64,000 nt of DNA, taken from Massilia agri (GTDB lineage Bacteria > Pseudomonadota > Gammaproteobacteria > Burkholderiales > Burkholderiaceae_D). The notes below the pieces were generated by a model that saw nothing but the letters and a program-made list of their open reading frames with translations, was not told the origin of the DNA and ran no database searches. Location: contig NZ_JANUHA010000017.1 of assembly GCF_024753255.1 (NCBI RefSeq), positions 62,001-126,000 of the forward strand, given 5' to 3'. Position numbers and translations under genes: made by a program. Shown here piece by piece: positions 34,523 through 42,747 of this stretch (within the stretch, counting starts at the first letter, position 1; each line of letters opens with the position of its first letter).

Positions 34523-35568
34523 GGCGCTGTCACCGTCAGATGTAGAAATTGAACTGTTGAGCTGAGCGAATGTCCAAACAGGACCGTCAGGAGGGATCAT
34601 GCGCTCGCCAGGCTTTGTCCGCTTGCTTCGGCAAGTACCCATGCTCAACAGGCAGCAACGCTCGCAGTTGCTGGCAGCGCTGCGGCCTGCCATCGGACTG
34701 GACAGCGTATGCGAAACGATCGAGCAGGCAAGGCCGGCGCCACTGTCTTGCCCGGACTGCGGCGGCAGCCGCCACTACCGGCATGGGGTAACCCGCGGCT
34801 TGCAACGCTATCGCTGCCGGGCCTGCAACCGAACTTTCAACGCCTTGAGCGGCACCCCGCTGGCGCGCCTGCGCTACCGGGAAAAGTGGCTCGACTTTTC
34901 AACGGAGATGCTTGATTCGCGTAGTGTGCGCGCGGCCGCGAAAGCAGTGGAAATACACCGCAATACGAGCTTTCGCTGGCGCCACCGCTTTCTCGGCGGC
35001 ATCCGGCATGACCAGCCCGAGCGCCTGACGGGCATCGCCGAGGCCGACGAATTGTTCCTGCTCGAATCACAGAAGGGTTCACGCAAGCTGGACAGGCCCG
35101 CCCGCAAGCGCGGCGGGGTCGCGCAGCGCCGGGGGATCTCGCGTGAACACGATTGCATCCTCGTTGCCCGCGACCGCGGCGGCCAGACCTGCTCCTTCGT
35201 CACCGGCCGGGCTGCCGTCACCGCCAGGCAGCTGCACCGCCATCTGCTTCCTGTGCTCGACCCGGACGTGCTCCTGGTGACGGACGGGCACCGGGCCTAC
35301 CGGTCCTTCGCCAGGCAAGCGCGGATCGCGCATGCGTTCGTTAATTTGCGTCTGGGCGAGCGTGTGCGCGGCGCCGTGCACGTGCAAAACGTGAACGCCT
35401 ACCACCAGCGTTTGCGCAGCTGGCTGGCGCGCTTTCACGGCGTAGCATCGCGCTACCTGCCTAATTACCTCGGCTGGCGCTGGGCGCTGGATGGAGAACG
35501 GATCGCATCACCCGAACATCTCCTGAGAGCGGCGGTCGGAATTTTCCACACCTGATGGTGACAGCGCC
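34523..35568 (+). mobile_element. Complete IS1595-family insertion sequence
   Basis: A 1046-bp element. The left end reads GGCGCTGTCACCGTCAGATG and the right end, read inward, GGCGCTGTCACCATCAGGTG: about 28-bp terminal repeats with few mismatches. It is flanked by identical 8-bp GTAAAAAA duplications, the length typical of the IS1595 family. A single intact transposase fills it. Perfect duplications and an open transposase suggest a fairly recent, possibly active copy. Confidence 0.93.
34599..35555 (+). CDS. IS1595-family transposase
   Basis: 318 residues from ATG after CAGGAGGG. The N-terminal zinc ribbon is CPDCGGSRHY...YRCRACNRTF (about 48-80), followed by an HTH region (SVRAAAKAVEIHRNTSFRWR). 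The catalytic core (ISXO2-like) begins at GIAEADELFL with the first Asp; the second is in LLVTDGHRAY; the third conserved segment is VQNVNAYHQRLRSWLARFHG, an N/H-type variant of the DDE triad seen in this family. No frameshift or internal stop, so the enzyme could be active. Confidence 0.92.
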   Translation: MRSPGFVRLLRQVPMLNRQQRSQLLAALRPAIGLDSVCETIEQARPAPLSCPDCGGSRHYRHGVTRGLQRYRCRACNRTFNALSGTPLARLRYREKWLDFSTEMLDSRSVRAAAKAVEIHRNTSFRWRHRFLGGIRHDQPERLTGIAEADELFLLESQKGSRKLDRPARKRGGVAQRRGISREHDCILVARDRGGQTCSFVTGRAAVTARQLHRHLLPVLDPDVLLVTDGHRAYRSFARQARIAHAFVNLRLGERVRGAVHVQNVNAYHQRLRSWLARFHGVASRYLPNYLGWRWALDGERIASPEHLLRAAVGIFHT

Positions 35569-35576
35569 GTAAAAAA
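35569..35576. repeat. Right 8-bp target site duplication
   Basis: GTAAAAAA immediately after the right inverted repeat; identical to 34515-34522. Confidence 0.93.
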
Positions 35577-35660
35577 GCAGGCCGTATGTCGAAAACCGCC
35601 TCGCTTCTTCGTCGTCATGGCAGAGGGACGTCCTCTGCCACATCAAACAAGGAGACCGCC

Positions 35661-36104
35661 ATGTCCAATACCGTCGAATTGCACCGTGTCCTGAAATCCA
35701 CCCCCGACCGCATCTACCGCGCCTTCACCACTGCCGGCGCCTTCGCGAAATGGCTGCCGCCCTACGGCTTCTTCGGCACCGTCCACGAGATGGACAGCCG
35801 GGTCGGCGGCCGCTACCGGATGTCCTTCACCAACCTGACGACGGGCGGCAGCCACGCCTTCGGGGGCGAATACCTGGAGCTGGAACCGGGCAGGCGGGTG
35901 CGTTACTCGGCCGAATTCGAAGACCCGCGCATGCCGGGCCGGATGCAGACCACCGTCACCCTGCGCGAAGTCGTGTGCGGGGTCGAGGTGCGGATCACGC
36001 AGGAAGGCATTCCGGACTTCATTCCGGTCGAAAGCTGCTACCTCGGCTGGCAGGAATCGCTGGCGCAACTGGCCCGGCTCGTCGAACCCGAAATCAAGGA
36101 GTGA
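35661..36104 (+). CDS. SRPBCC / AHSA1-domain protein
   Basis: 147 residues from MSNTVELHRV with AAGGAG upstream. The helix-grip fold is marked by TPDRIYRAFTTAGAFAKWLPP, the VGGRYRMSF strand, GEYLELEPGRRVRYS and the C-terminal GWQESLAQLARLVE. Such proteins bind hydrophobic ligands; no function is assigned. It follows the insertion sequence and may originally have been the next gene after the Nudix gene. Confidence 0.87.
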   Translation: MSNTVELHRVLKSTPDRIYRAFTTAGAFAKWLPPYGFFGTVHEMDSRVGGRYRMSFTNLTTGGSHAFGGEYLELEPGRRVRYSAEFEDPRMPGRMQTTVTLREVVCGVEVRITQEGIPDFIPVESCYLGWQESLAQLARLVEPEIKE

Positions 36105-36201
36105 GCCGACAGGCGCCCCGCCGCAGTGCGTTAGTTGACTGCAGTCAACATTTCAGCCCGCTACACCTTTAGGATAGGTGTTGCCCATGAAAGGAAACGC
36201 C

Positions 36202-36663
36202 ATGCACCGACACTTCTTCGCCGCACCCCAGCAGTTCCTCGGTTTCAGCCTGGGCGGGCTCGAATACGGGCTCGATTACGCCGCCGTGCAGGAACTCAAG
36301 GCCTACAGTTCGCTCGAACGCTTTTCCAATGACGGCGGGATCATCGGCGGCGTGGCGCTTTCGCGCGGGGTGGTCATGCCGGTGGTGGACCTGCGCGTGG
36401 CATTCACGGCCGATCGCTCCCTGCCCAAGCCCGGCCTCGACGTGATCGTCGTGCGGGTCTCGGCCGGGATCGTCGGAGTGGTGGTGGAGAGAGTGACGGG
36501 CGTCGTGCGCCTGCGCCCGGAGCAGGTGGCGCCGCTGCCGGGGGCGAGCGGCGAGGCCGACTACCTCATCGGTCTCGGCATCATGAAGGACCGGCGCATG
36601 ATCCTGATCGACATCGACCGCCTGATGTCGCTGGCGCCCAGCGAGGACGCCCGGGTGGCTTGA
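36202..36663 (+). CDS. CheW-domain protein
   Basis: 153 residues from MHRHFFAAPQ, chosen because AAAGGA lies 6 bp upstream; ATG at 36187 is an alternative. One CheW fold covers almost the whole protein: FLGFSLGGLEYGLDYAAVQE, GGVALSRGVVMPVVDLR, VIVVRVSAGIVGVVVERVTG and LIDIDRLM. CheW couples chemoreceptors to CheA. No cheA or other chemotaxis gene is adjacent, so it is an orphan adaptor. It ends 6 bp from the convergent ABC-F stop. Confidence 0.88.
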   Translation: MHRHFFAAPQQFLGFSLGGLEYGLDYAAVQELKAYSSLERFSNDGGIIGGVALSRGVVMPVVDLRVAFTADRSLPKPGLDVIVVRVSAGIVGVVVERVTGVVRLRPEQVAPLPGASGEADYLIGLGIMKDRRMILIDIDRLMSLAPSEDARVA

Positions 36664-36669
36664 TGCCGC

Positions 36670-38646
36670 TCAGGCGGCCAGGCCTTCGAGCTGCTCCTGC
36701 AGCTCCAGCCATTCGGATTCGAGCTGCTCCAGGTCGCGCGAGGCGAAGGCCTGGTCGGCCACCAGGGTCTTGAGCTTTTCCTTGTTCTCGGCCTCGTAGA
36801 TGCCCGGCTCCAGCAGCTGGACGTCGATCTCGGCCTTCTTCGCGTTCAGCTTGGCCATCTGCTCTTCCAGGCGCTTGACGCGGTTCTCGAGCGGCTTGCG
36901 CAGGGCGGCCAGGCGCTGGCGTTCTTCCGCTTCCAGGCGCTTCTGTTCCTTGCGGTCGACCGGCGCGGCGGGAGCCGTGGCGCTTGCTTCCTTCGCCGGT
37001 GTCGGCGCGGGCAGGGTATCGGTACCCTTGCCCAGCTTGGTCTGGAACAGCCATTCCTTGTAGTCGTCCAGGTCGCCGTCGAAGGGCTGCAGCTTGCCGT
37101 CGGCTACGATGATGAACTGGTCGGTGGTGGCGCGCAGCAGGTGGCGATCGTGCGAGACGAGAACCAGCGTGCCCTCGAACTGGGCCAGCGCCATGGTCAG
37201 GGCTTCGCGGGTTTCCAGGTCCAGGTGGTTGGTCGGTTCGTCGAGCAGCAGCAGGTTCGGGCGTTGCCAGACGATCAGGGCCAGCGCCAGGCGCGCCTTC
37301 TCGCCGCCGGAGAAGGGGGCGATCTTACTGGTCACCATATCGCCCGGGAAGTTGAAGCTGCCGAGGAAGTTGCGCAGCTCCTGTTCGCGCACGTTCGGCG
37401 CGATTCTACCCAGGTGCCACAGCGGCGACTCGTCGTGGCGCAGCATCTCGACCTGGTGCTGGGCAAAGTACCCGATCGACAGGCCCTTGCCGAGCGTGGC
37501 CTTGCCCTCCAAAGGCATCAGCTCACCCGCCACGGTCTTGATGAGCGTGGATTTACCGGCGCCGTTCACGCCCAGCAGGCCAATGCGCTGGCCGATCTGC
37601 AGCGAGAAGTTGACGCGCTTGACGATGGCCTTGCCGCCGACCTTGTCGCCGTGGCCATCCAGGATCGGATAGCCGGCATCGACGTCCTCCAGTACCAGCA
37701 GCGGGTTCGGCGCGGACAAAGGTTCGCGGAATTCGAAGGAGAATTCGGCGGCCGCGCGCAGCGGAGCCAGTTCTTCCATCTTGGCCAGCGCCTTCATGCG
37801 GCTCTGGGCCTGGCGGGCCTTGGTCGCCTTGGCCTTGAAGCGGTCCACGAAGGATTGCAGGTGGGCGCGCTGGCGCTGCTGCTTTTCAAACGCGGCCGCG
37901 GCGAGCACCAGGCTGGCGGCGCGCTGGCGCTCGAAGCTCGAATAGTTGCCCGAGTAGCGAGTCAAGCTGCGCTGGTCGATGTGGACGATGACGTTCACGA
38001 TCTCGTCGAGGAAGTCGCGGTCGTGGGAGATGATGATCAGGGTGCCGGGGTAGCGCTTGAGCCAGTCTTCCAGCCAGATGATCGCATCGAGGTCCAGGTG
38101 GTTGGTCGGTTCGTCCAGCAGCAGCAGGTCGGATGGACACATCAGCGCTTGCGCCAGGTTCAGGCGCATGCGCCAGCCACCCGAGAAGCTGGCCACCGGC
38201 TGCTTCATCTGGTCCAGCGAGAAGCCCAGGCCCAGCAGCAGCTGTTCGGCGCGTGACTGCACGGTATAGGCGTCGGCATCGGCGAGAAGGCTGTGCAGTT
38301 CGCCCAGCCGCATGCCGTGGTCGTTCGCGTCCGGGTGCGCTTCCAGTTCGTCGAGCTCGGCCTGGAGCTTGCGCAGGTTGGCGTCGCCGTCGATCGCGTA
38401 TTCCAGCGCCGGACGGTCCAGCGCCGGGGTCTCCTGCGCCACGTAGGCCATGCGCCATTTTGCGGGGAAGTCGATCGCGCCCTGGTCCGGGTGCAGCTCG
38501 TTTCGCAGCATGGCGAACAGGCTCGATTTGCCGGCGCCGTTGGCGCCGATCAGGCCGATCTTGTCGCCCGGATTGAGGGTGAGGTCGGCGTCTTCTAACA
38601 GCGGCTTGGTGCCGCGCATCAGGCTGACGTTCTGGAAGCGGATCAT
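36670..38646 (-). CDS. ABC-F family ATPase (YheS/Uup type)
   Basis: 658 residues, no TM segments, two ABC domains. First: GANGAGKSS (Walker A), SFSGGWRMRL (signature), LLLLDEPTNHLDL. Second: GVNGAGKST, PFSGGEKARL, LLLLDEPTNHLDL. The linker between them carries the charged ABC-F interdomain arm (FVDRFKAKATKARQAQSRMK). The C-terminus is a coiled coil (about 570-655) rich in Lys/Glu. ABC-F proteins act on ribosomes in translation. Repeat copy 4 lies just upstream. It may be expressed with the prmB-dapE genes on the same strand. Confidence 0.9.
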   Translation of the reverse strand: MIRFQNVSLMRGTKPLLEDADLTLNPGDKIGLIGANGAGKSSLFAMLRNELHPDQGAIDFPAKWRMAYVAQETPALDRPALEYAIDGDANLRKLQAELDELEAHPDANDHGMRLGELHSLLADADAYTVQSRAEQLLLGLGFSLDQMKQPVASFSGGWRMRLNLAQALMCPSDLLLLDEPTNHLDLDAIIWLEDWLKRYPGTLIIISHDRDFLDEIVNVIVHIDQRSLTRYSGNYSSFERQRAASLVLAAAAFEKQQRQRAHLQSFVDRFKAKATKARQAQSRMKALAKMEELAPLRAAAEFSFEFREPLSAPNPLLVLEDVDAGYPILDGHGDKVGGKAIVKRVNFSLQIGQRIGLLGVNGAGKSTLIKTVAGELMPLEGKATLGKGLSIGYFAQHQVEMLRHDESPLWHLGRIAPNVREQELRNFLGSFNFPGDMVTSKIAPFSGGEKARLALALIVWQRPNLLLLDEPTNHLDLETREALTMALAQFEGTLVLVSHDRHLLRATTDQFIIVADGKLQPFDGDLDDYKEWLFQTKLGKGTDTLPAPTPAKEASATAPAAPVDRKEQKRLEAEERQRLAALRKPLENRVKRLEEQMAKLNAKKAEIDVQLLEPGIYEAENKEKLKTLVADQAFASRDLEQLESEWLELQEQLEGLAA

Positions 38647-38665
38647 TGCGGATTTCTGGGGTTAT

Positions 38666-38767
38666 GTAGGGTGGTCGGCTGTGCCGACCGCGCGTCCAGC
38701 CCGATCATGCGCAGCCACGACGCATCCGGGAGTTGAACGCGCGGTCGGCGAAGCCGACCACCCTACG
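38666..38767. repeat. Dispersed intergenic inverted repeat, copy 4
   Basis: Starts GTAGGGTGGTCGGCTGTGCC and ends GGCGAAGCCGACCACCCTACG; the outer arms are nearly identical to copy 3. It lies between the prmB stop (38770) and the ABC-F start (38646), 2 bp beyond the prmB stop codon. Confidence 0.9.
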
Positions 38768-38769
38768 GT

Positions 38770-39660
38770 TTACTGCGATTGGAGTTGTTCAGCGGTGAGC
38801 AGGAACACGGCATCGTCACCCGCACTGGTGCTCAGCCACGTCAGGCCCAGGTGGCCAAAGGCCGCTTCCGCATACTCTGCTTCGTTCCCGATCTCGACCA
38901 CCAGCATGCCTTCCGGCGTCAGGCGCTCGGCCGCGCCGGCGACGATCTTGCGCACCAGGTCCATGCCGTCCTCGCCGCCGGCCAGGGCGATCTGCGGCTC
39001 GCGCAGGTATTCCGGTGGCAGCTTGCCCATCGACGTGCTGTTCACGTAGGGCGGGTTGGTGACGATCAGGTCGTACTTCTTGAACGGCACGTGCTCGTAC
39101 AGGTCGGACTCGATCGGGTTCACGCGGCCTTCCAGTTTGTACTCGCGGATGTTGTGCTCGGCCACGGCCAGCGCATCCTTCGAGATGTCCACGGCGTCGA
39201 TGACGGCGTTCGGGAAGGCGTCGGCCATCATGATCGCCAGGCAGCCGCTGCCCGTGCACAGTTCCAGCACGTTCTCCACGCTCTCGGGATCCTGCACCCA
39301 GGGGCTGAAGGTCTGCGGGATCAGCTCGGCGATGAAGGAGCGCGGCACCAGCACGCGCTCGTCGACGTAGAAGTGGTACTCGCCCAGCCAGGCTTCCCTG
39401 GTGATGTAGGCGGCCGGCACCCGCTCGCTGACGCGGCGTTCGATCACTTCCATCACCTGGATCACTTCTTCCGGCAGCAGGCGCGCGTCCAGGAAGGGGT
39501 CGAGGCGGTCCAGCGGCAGCCGCAAGGTGTGCAGGATCAGGTAGGCCGCCTCGTCGAAGGCTTCGGCGCTGCCGTGGCCGAAGAACAGCTTTGCGCCGTT
39601 GAAGCGGGTGATGGCATAGCGCAGCAGGTCGCGTGGCGTGCTGAAGGTGGTATTGGTCAT
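38770..39660 (-). CDS. prmB: Ribosomal protein L3 N5-glutamine methyltransferase
   Basis: 296 residues. The N-terminal helical domain is followed by a SAM-dependent methyltransferase fold: VLELCTGSGCLAIMMA (SAM motif I), DAVDISKDALAVAEHN, and the catalytic NPPYVN of glutamine methyltransferases. RVLVPRSFIAELIPQTFSPW distinguishes PrmB from PrmC. It methylates ribosomal protein L3 during ribosome assembly. It lies 27 bp after dapE in the same direction. Confidence 0.92.
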   Translation of the reverse strand: MTNTTFSTPRDLLRYAITRFNGAKLFFGHGSAEAFDEAAYLILHTLRLPLDRLDPFLDARLLPEEVIQVMEVIERRVSERVPAAYITREAWLGEYHFYVDERVLVPRSFIAELIPQTFSPWVQDPESVENVLELCTGSGCLAIMMADAFPNAVIDAVDISKDALAVAEHNIREYKLEGRVNPIESDLYEHVPFKKYDLIVTNPPYVNSTSMGKLPPEYLREPQIALAGGEDGMDLVRKIVAGAAERLTPEGMLVVEIGNEAEYAEAAFGHLGLTWLSTSAGDDAVFLLTAEQLQSQ

Positions 39661-39687
39661 GGCACTGGGCTCCCGTTGAGTCGTTGT

Positions 39688-40827
39688 TTACTGCGGCGCC
39701 AGCAGCTGCTCCAGCGTGCGGCGGTAGATATTCTTGAGGGGATCGATGTAGCGCAGCTCGATGTGTTCGTCGATCTTGTGGATGCTGGCGTTCGGCGGCC
39801 CGAATTCTATCACCTGCGGGCAGATGCGGGCGATGAAGCGGCCGTCCGACGTCCCGCCGGTGGTCGACAGCTCGGTCTGCACGCCCAGCTCCGCTTGAAT
39901 GGCATTGCACAGCGTGTCCGACAGCGTTCCTTTTGGCGTCAGGAAGGGCTGGCCCGACAGCGTCCACTGCAGATCGTAGTCCAGGCCGTGGCGGTCGAGG
40001 ATGGCGTGCACGCGCGCTTCCAGGCCGTCGGCGGTGCTGGCGGTCGAGAAGCGGAAGTTGAAGTCGAGGCTCATGCTGCCCGGGATCACGTTGTTGGCGC
40101 CGGTGCCGGCCGCGATGTTCGAGATCTGCCAGGAGGTCGGCGCATAGTACTCGTTGCCCTCGTCCCAGACCTCGGCAGCCAGCTCGGCCAGCGCCGGTGC
40201 GGCCTGGTGGATCGGGTTGCGCGCCAGGTGCGGATAGGCGATGTGGCCCTGGATGCCCTTGATGACCAGGTGGCCCGAGAGCGAGCCGCGGCGGCCGTTC
40301 TTGATGATGTCGCCCAGCACGTGGGACGAGGTGGGCTCGCCCACCAGGCAGTAGTCGAGCGTCTCGCCGCGCTCTTCCAGGCGCTCGCAGACGACCGCGG
40401 TGCCGTCCACGGCCGGGCCTTCCTCGTCGCTGGTGATCAGGAAGGCGATCGAGCCCTTATGGTCGGGGTGGGCCGCGATGAACTCTTCGCAGGCCACGAC
40501 CATGGCGGCGATCGAGGTCTTCATGTCGGAGGCGCCGCGGCCGTACAGCTTGCCGTCGCGGCGGGTCGGCACGAAGGGGCTCGAGGCCCACTGGTGTTCC
40601 GGGCCGGACGGCACCACGTCGGTGTGGCCGGCGAAGACGAACACCGGCGAGGTCGTACCCTTGCGCGCCCACAGATTGGTCACGCCGTTCGATTCGATTG
40701 TCTCGCAGGCAAAGCCCAGCGGCGCGAGCAGCTCTTTCAGGCGCTCCTGGCAACCCTTGTCCTGGGGCGTGACGGAATCGAGGGCGATCAGCTCTTCGGT
40801 CAGCAGGAGGGTACGGGAGGGCTTCAT
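39688..40827 (-). CDS. dapE: Succinyl-diaminopimelate desuccinylase
   Basis: 379 residues, usual DapE length. Metal-binding motifs: FAGHTDVVPSGP (His, Asp), YGRGASDMKTSIAAM (Asp), TSDEEGPAVDGT (Glu-Glu) and the late His in IHKIDEHIEL. TTGGTSDGRFIA is the DapE signature. It releases succinate from N-succinyl-LL-diaminopimelate for lysine and peptidoglycan synthesis. It overlaps yffB by 4 bp. Confidence 0.95.
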   Translation of the reverse strand: MKPSRTLLLTEELIALDSVTPQDKGCQERLKELLAPLGFACETIESNGVTNLWARKGTTSPVFVFAGHTDVVPSGPEHQWASSPFVPTRRDGKLYGRGASDMKTSIAAMVVACEEFIAAHPDHKGSIAFLITSDEEGPAVDGTAVVCERLEERGETLDYCLVGEPTSSHVLGDIIKNGRRGSLSGHLVIKGIQGHIAYPHLARNPIHQAAPALAELAAEVWDEGNEYYAPTSWQISNIAAGTGANNVIPGSMSLDFNFRFSTASTADGLEARVHAILDRHGLDYDLQWTLSGQPFLTPKGTLSDTLCNAIQAELGVQTELSTTGGTSDGRFIARICPQVIEFGPPNASIHKIDEHIELRYIDPLKNIYRRTLEQLLAPQ

Positions 40828-41183
40828 GCGGCGGCCTTGAACTTGGCTGCGTACATGTCGGGCGAGAAGCCGACCGATACCGGGCCGACGCCCTGCAGCA
40901 CAGGGCGCTTGATCACGGAAGGGTTTTCCAGCATTAGCTCCAGTGCGCTTGCCTTGTCATTGACCTGCGCCTTGCGCTCGTCAGGCAGGTTGCGCCAGGT
41001 CGTGCCCTTGCGGTTGACCAGGACTTCCCAGTCGAGCTGCTCGAGCCAGCCGGCCACCAGTTCGCGGGCCAGGACCTGCTTCTTGAAGTCGTGGAAGGTG
41101 AAATCGTGGCCGTTGTCCGCCAGCCAGGTGCGGGCCTTTTTGACGGTGTCGCAGTTCGGGATGCCGTAGAGGGTGATGGTCAT
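40824..41183 (-). CDS. yffB: ArsC/Spx-family protein YffB
   Basis: 119 residues from MTITLYGIPNCDTVKKARTW; the open frame continues upstream into repeat copy 5 but the thioredoxin fold starts here. The single Cys in GIPNCDTVKKA and NPSVIKRPVL fit the YffB branch of ArsC/Spx proteins. Function unknown; arsenate reduction is not established for YffB. The yffB-dapE adjacency (ATGA overlap) is also found in E. coli. Confidence 0.88.
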   Translation of the reverse strand: MTITLYGIPNCDTVKKARTWLADNGHDFTFHDFKKQVLARELVAGWLEQLDWEVLVNRKGTTWRNLPDERKAQVNDKASALELMLENPSVIKRPVLQGVGPVSVGFSPDMYAAKFKAAA

Positions 41184-41257
41184 GGGCGCGGGTCTTGAAA
41201 TTTGGAAACGCGCGAGGATAGCACAAGCTTCGCAGGGGAAGATTGTACACAGGTGGG

Positions 41258-41373
41258 GTAGGGTGCGCGGCTTTGCCGTGCGCGCGTTCAACTCACGGAT
41301 GCGCTGTGGCTGCGCTTGGGCTGGCCGAACGCGTGGGCGGAGGACTCGCGGGGCCGCCCAGGCCCACCCTACG
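41258..41373. repeat. Dispersed intergenic inverted repeat, copy 5 (diverged)
   Basis: Starts GTAGGGTGCGCGGCTTTGCC and ends CCAGGCCCACCCTACG. The left arm keeps GCGCGTTCAACTCACGGATG, shared with copy 6; the right arm is degraded. It lies between gudD (stop at 41378) and yffB (start 41183), at one edge of the glucarate module. Confidence 0.8.
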
Positions 41374-41377
41374 GTAA

Positions 41378-42718
41378 TTAACGCACGAGGCAGGGGCGTT
41401 TGTTGTCGAACTTCCAACTTGGGACGAGGTATTGCATCGCGACCGCATCGTCACGGGCACCCAGTCCCATGTTCTTGTACGCCTGATGCGCCTTCTCCAA
41501 TTCAAGCTCATCGAGCTCGACGCCCAGCCCCGGTTTCTTCGGCACGTGCACCATGCCGCCCTCGATCTTGAACGGCTCCCTGGTCAGGCGCTGGCCGTCC
41601 TGCCAGATCCAGTGCGTGTCGATCGCCGTCACCTTGCCCGGCGCCGCCGCGCCGACGTGGGTGAACATGGCCAGCGAGATGTCGAAGTGGTTGTTCGAGT
41701 GCGAGCCCCAGGTCAGGCCGAACATCTCGCACAGCTGGGCCACGCGCACCGAGCCCTGCATGGTCCAGAAGTGCGGGTCGGCCAGCGGGATGTCGACCGA
41801 CTGCAGCTGGATCGAGTGGGCCATCTGGCGCCAGTCGGTGGCGATCATGTTGGTGGCGGTCGGCAGGCCGGTGGCGCGGCGGAACTCGGCCATGACTTCG
41901 CGGCCCGAGAAGCCGCCTTCGGCGCCGCAGGGGTCTTCGGCGTAGGCCAGGATGCCGTGCTTGTCGCGGCAGACACGGATCGCGTCCTTGAGCAGCCAGC
42001 CGCCGTTCGGGTCGAGCGTCACGCGCGCCCCGGGGAAGCGTTCGTGCAGGGCGACGATGGCTTCCATCTCTTCGTCCGCGCTCAGAACGCCGCCCTTGAG
42101 CTTGAAGTCGTTGAAGCCGTAGTGCTCGCGCGTCGCCTCGGCCAGGCGCACGATGGATTCGGGCGTGAGGGCTTCTTCATTGCGCAGGCGGAACCAGGCG
42201 TTGCCCGCATCCTCTTCGCTGCGGTAGGCGAGGTCGGTCTTCTTGCGGTCGCCCACGTAGAACAGGTAGCCCAGCATCTCGACCGCGTCGCGCTGCTGGC
42301 CTTCGCCCAGCAGGGCGGCGACCGGCACGTTCATATACTGTCCCAGCAGGTCGAGCATGGCCGACTCCACCGCGGTGACCGCGTGGATGGTCGTGCGCAA
42401 GTCAAACGTCTGCAGGCCGCGACCACCGGCGTCGCGGTCGGCGAAGGCGCGGCGCATGGCGTTCAGCACGCCGTTGTAGTCGCCCAGCGACTTGCCGACG
42501 ACGAGTTCGCGCGCGTCCTCGATGGTCTGGCGAATCTTCTCGCCGCCCGGCACCTCGCCCAGGCCGGTATTGCCGGCGCTGTCGGTGAGGATGACGATGT
42601 TGCGGGTGAACCAGGGGCCGTGTGCGCCGGAGAGGTTGAGCAGCATGCTGTCCTGGCCGGCGACGGGAACGACGCGCAGGCTGGTGACGGTGGGAGCGCC
42701 GGAGACGGTATTGTTCAT
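41378..42718 (-). CDS. gudD: D-glucarate dehydratase
   Basis: 446 residues, an enolase-superfamily enzyme of GudD length. FKLKGGVLS holds the catalytic Lys; LDPNGGW, YAEDPCG and NMIATDW supply the metal ligands Asp, Glu and the Asn; WGSHSNNHFD holds the general-acid/base His. It dehydrates D-glucarate (and L-idarate) to 5-keto-4-deoxyglucarate. It lies 30 bp downstream of the MFS transporter gene in the same operon. The next steps (GarL/GudD aldolase or KdgD) are not in this window. Confidence 0.93.
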   Translation of the reverse strand: MNNTVSGAPTVTSLRVVPVAGQDSMLLNLSGAHGPWFTRNIVILTDSAGNTGLGEVPGGEKIRQTIEDARELVVGKSLGDYNGVLNAMRRAFADRDAGGRGLQTFDLRTTIHAVTAVESAMLDLLGQYMNVPVAALLGEGQQRDAVEMLGYLFYVGDRKKTDLAYRSEEDAGNAWFRLRNEEALTPESIVRLAEATREHYGFNDFKLKGGVLSADEEMEAIVALHERFPGARVTLDPNGGWLLKDAIRVCRDKHGILAYAEDPCGAEGGFSGREVMAEFRRATGLPTATNMIATDWRQMAHSIQLQSVDIPLADPHFWTMQGSVRVAQLCEMFGLTWGSHSNNHFDISLAMFTHVGAAAPGKVTAIDTHWIWQDGQRLTREPFKIEGGMVHVPKKPGLGVELDELELEKAHQAYKNMGLGARDDAVAMQYLVPSWKFDNKRPCLVR

Positions 42719-42747
42719 GGTTGTAGGGTCCTGAAGTGGTTGACAGC

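Noticed and set aside
40824..41417. Long form of YffB with 78 extra residues
   Set aside because: The extension is repeat copy 5 and spacer; the thioredoxin fold and normal length start at 41183.
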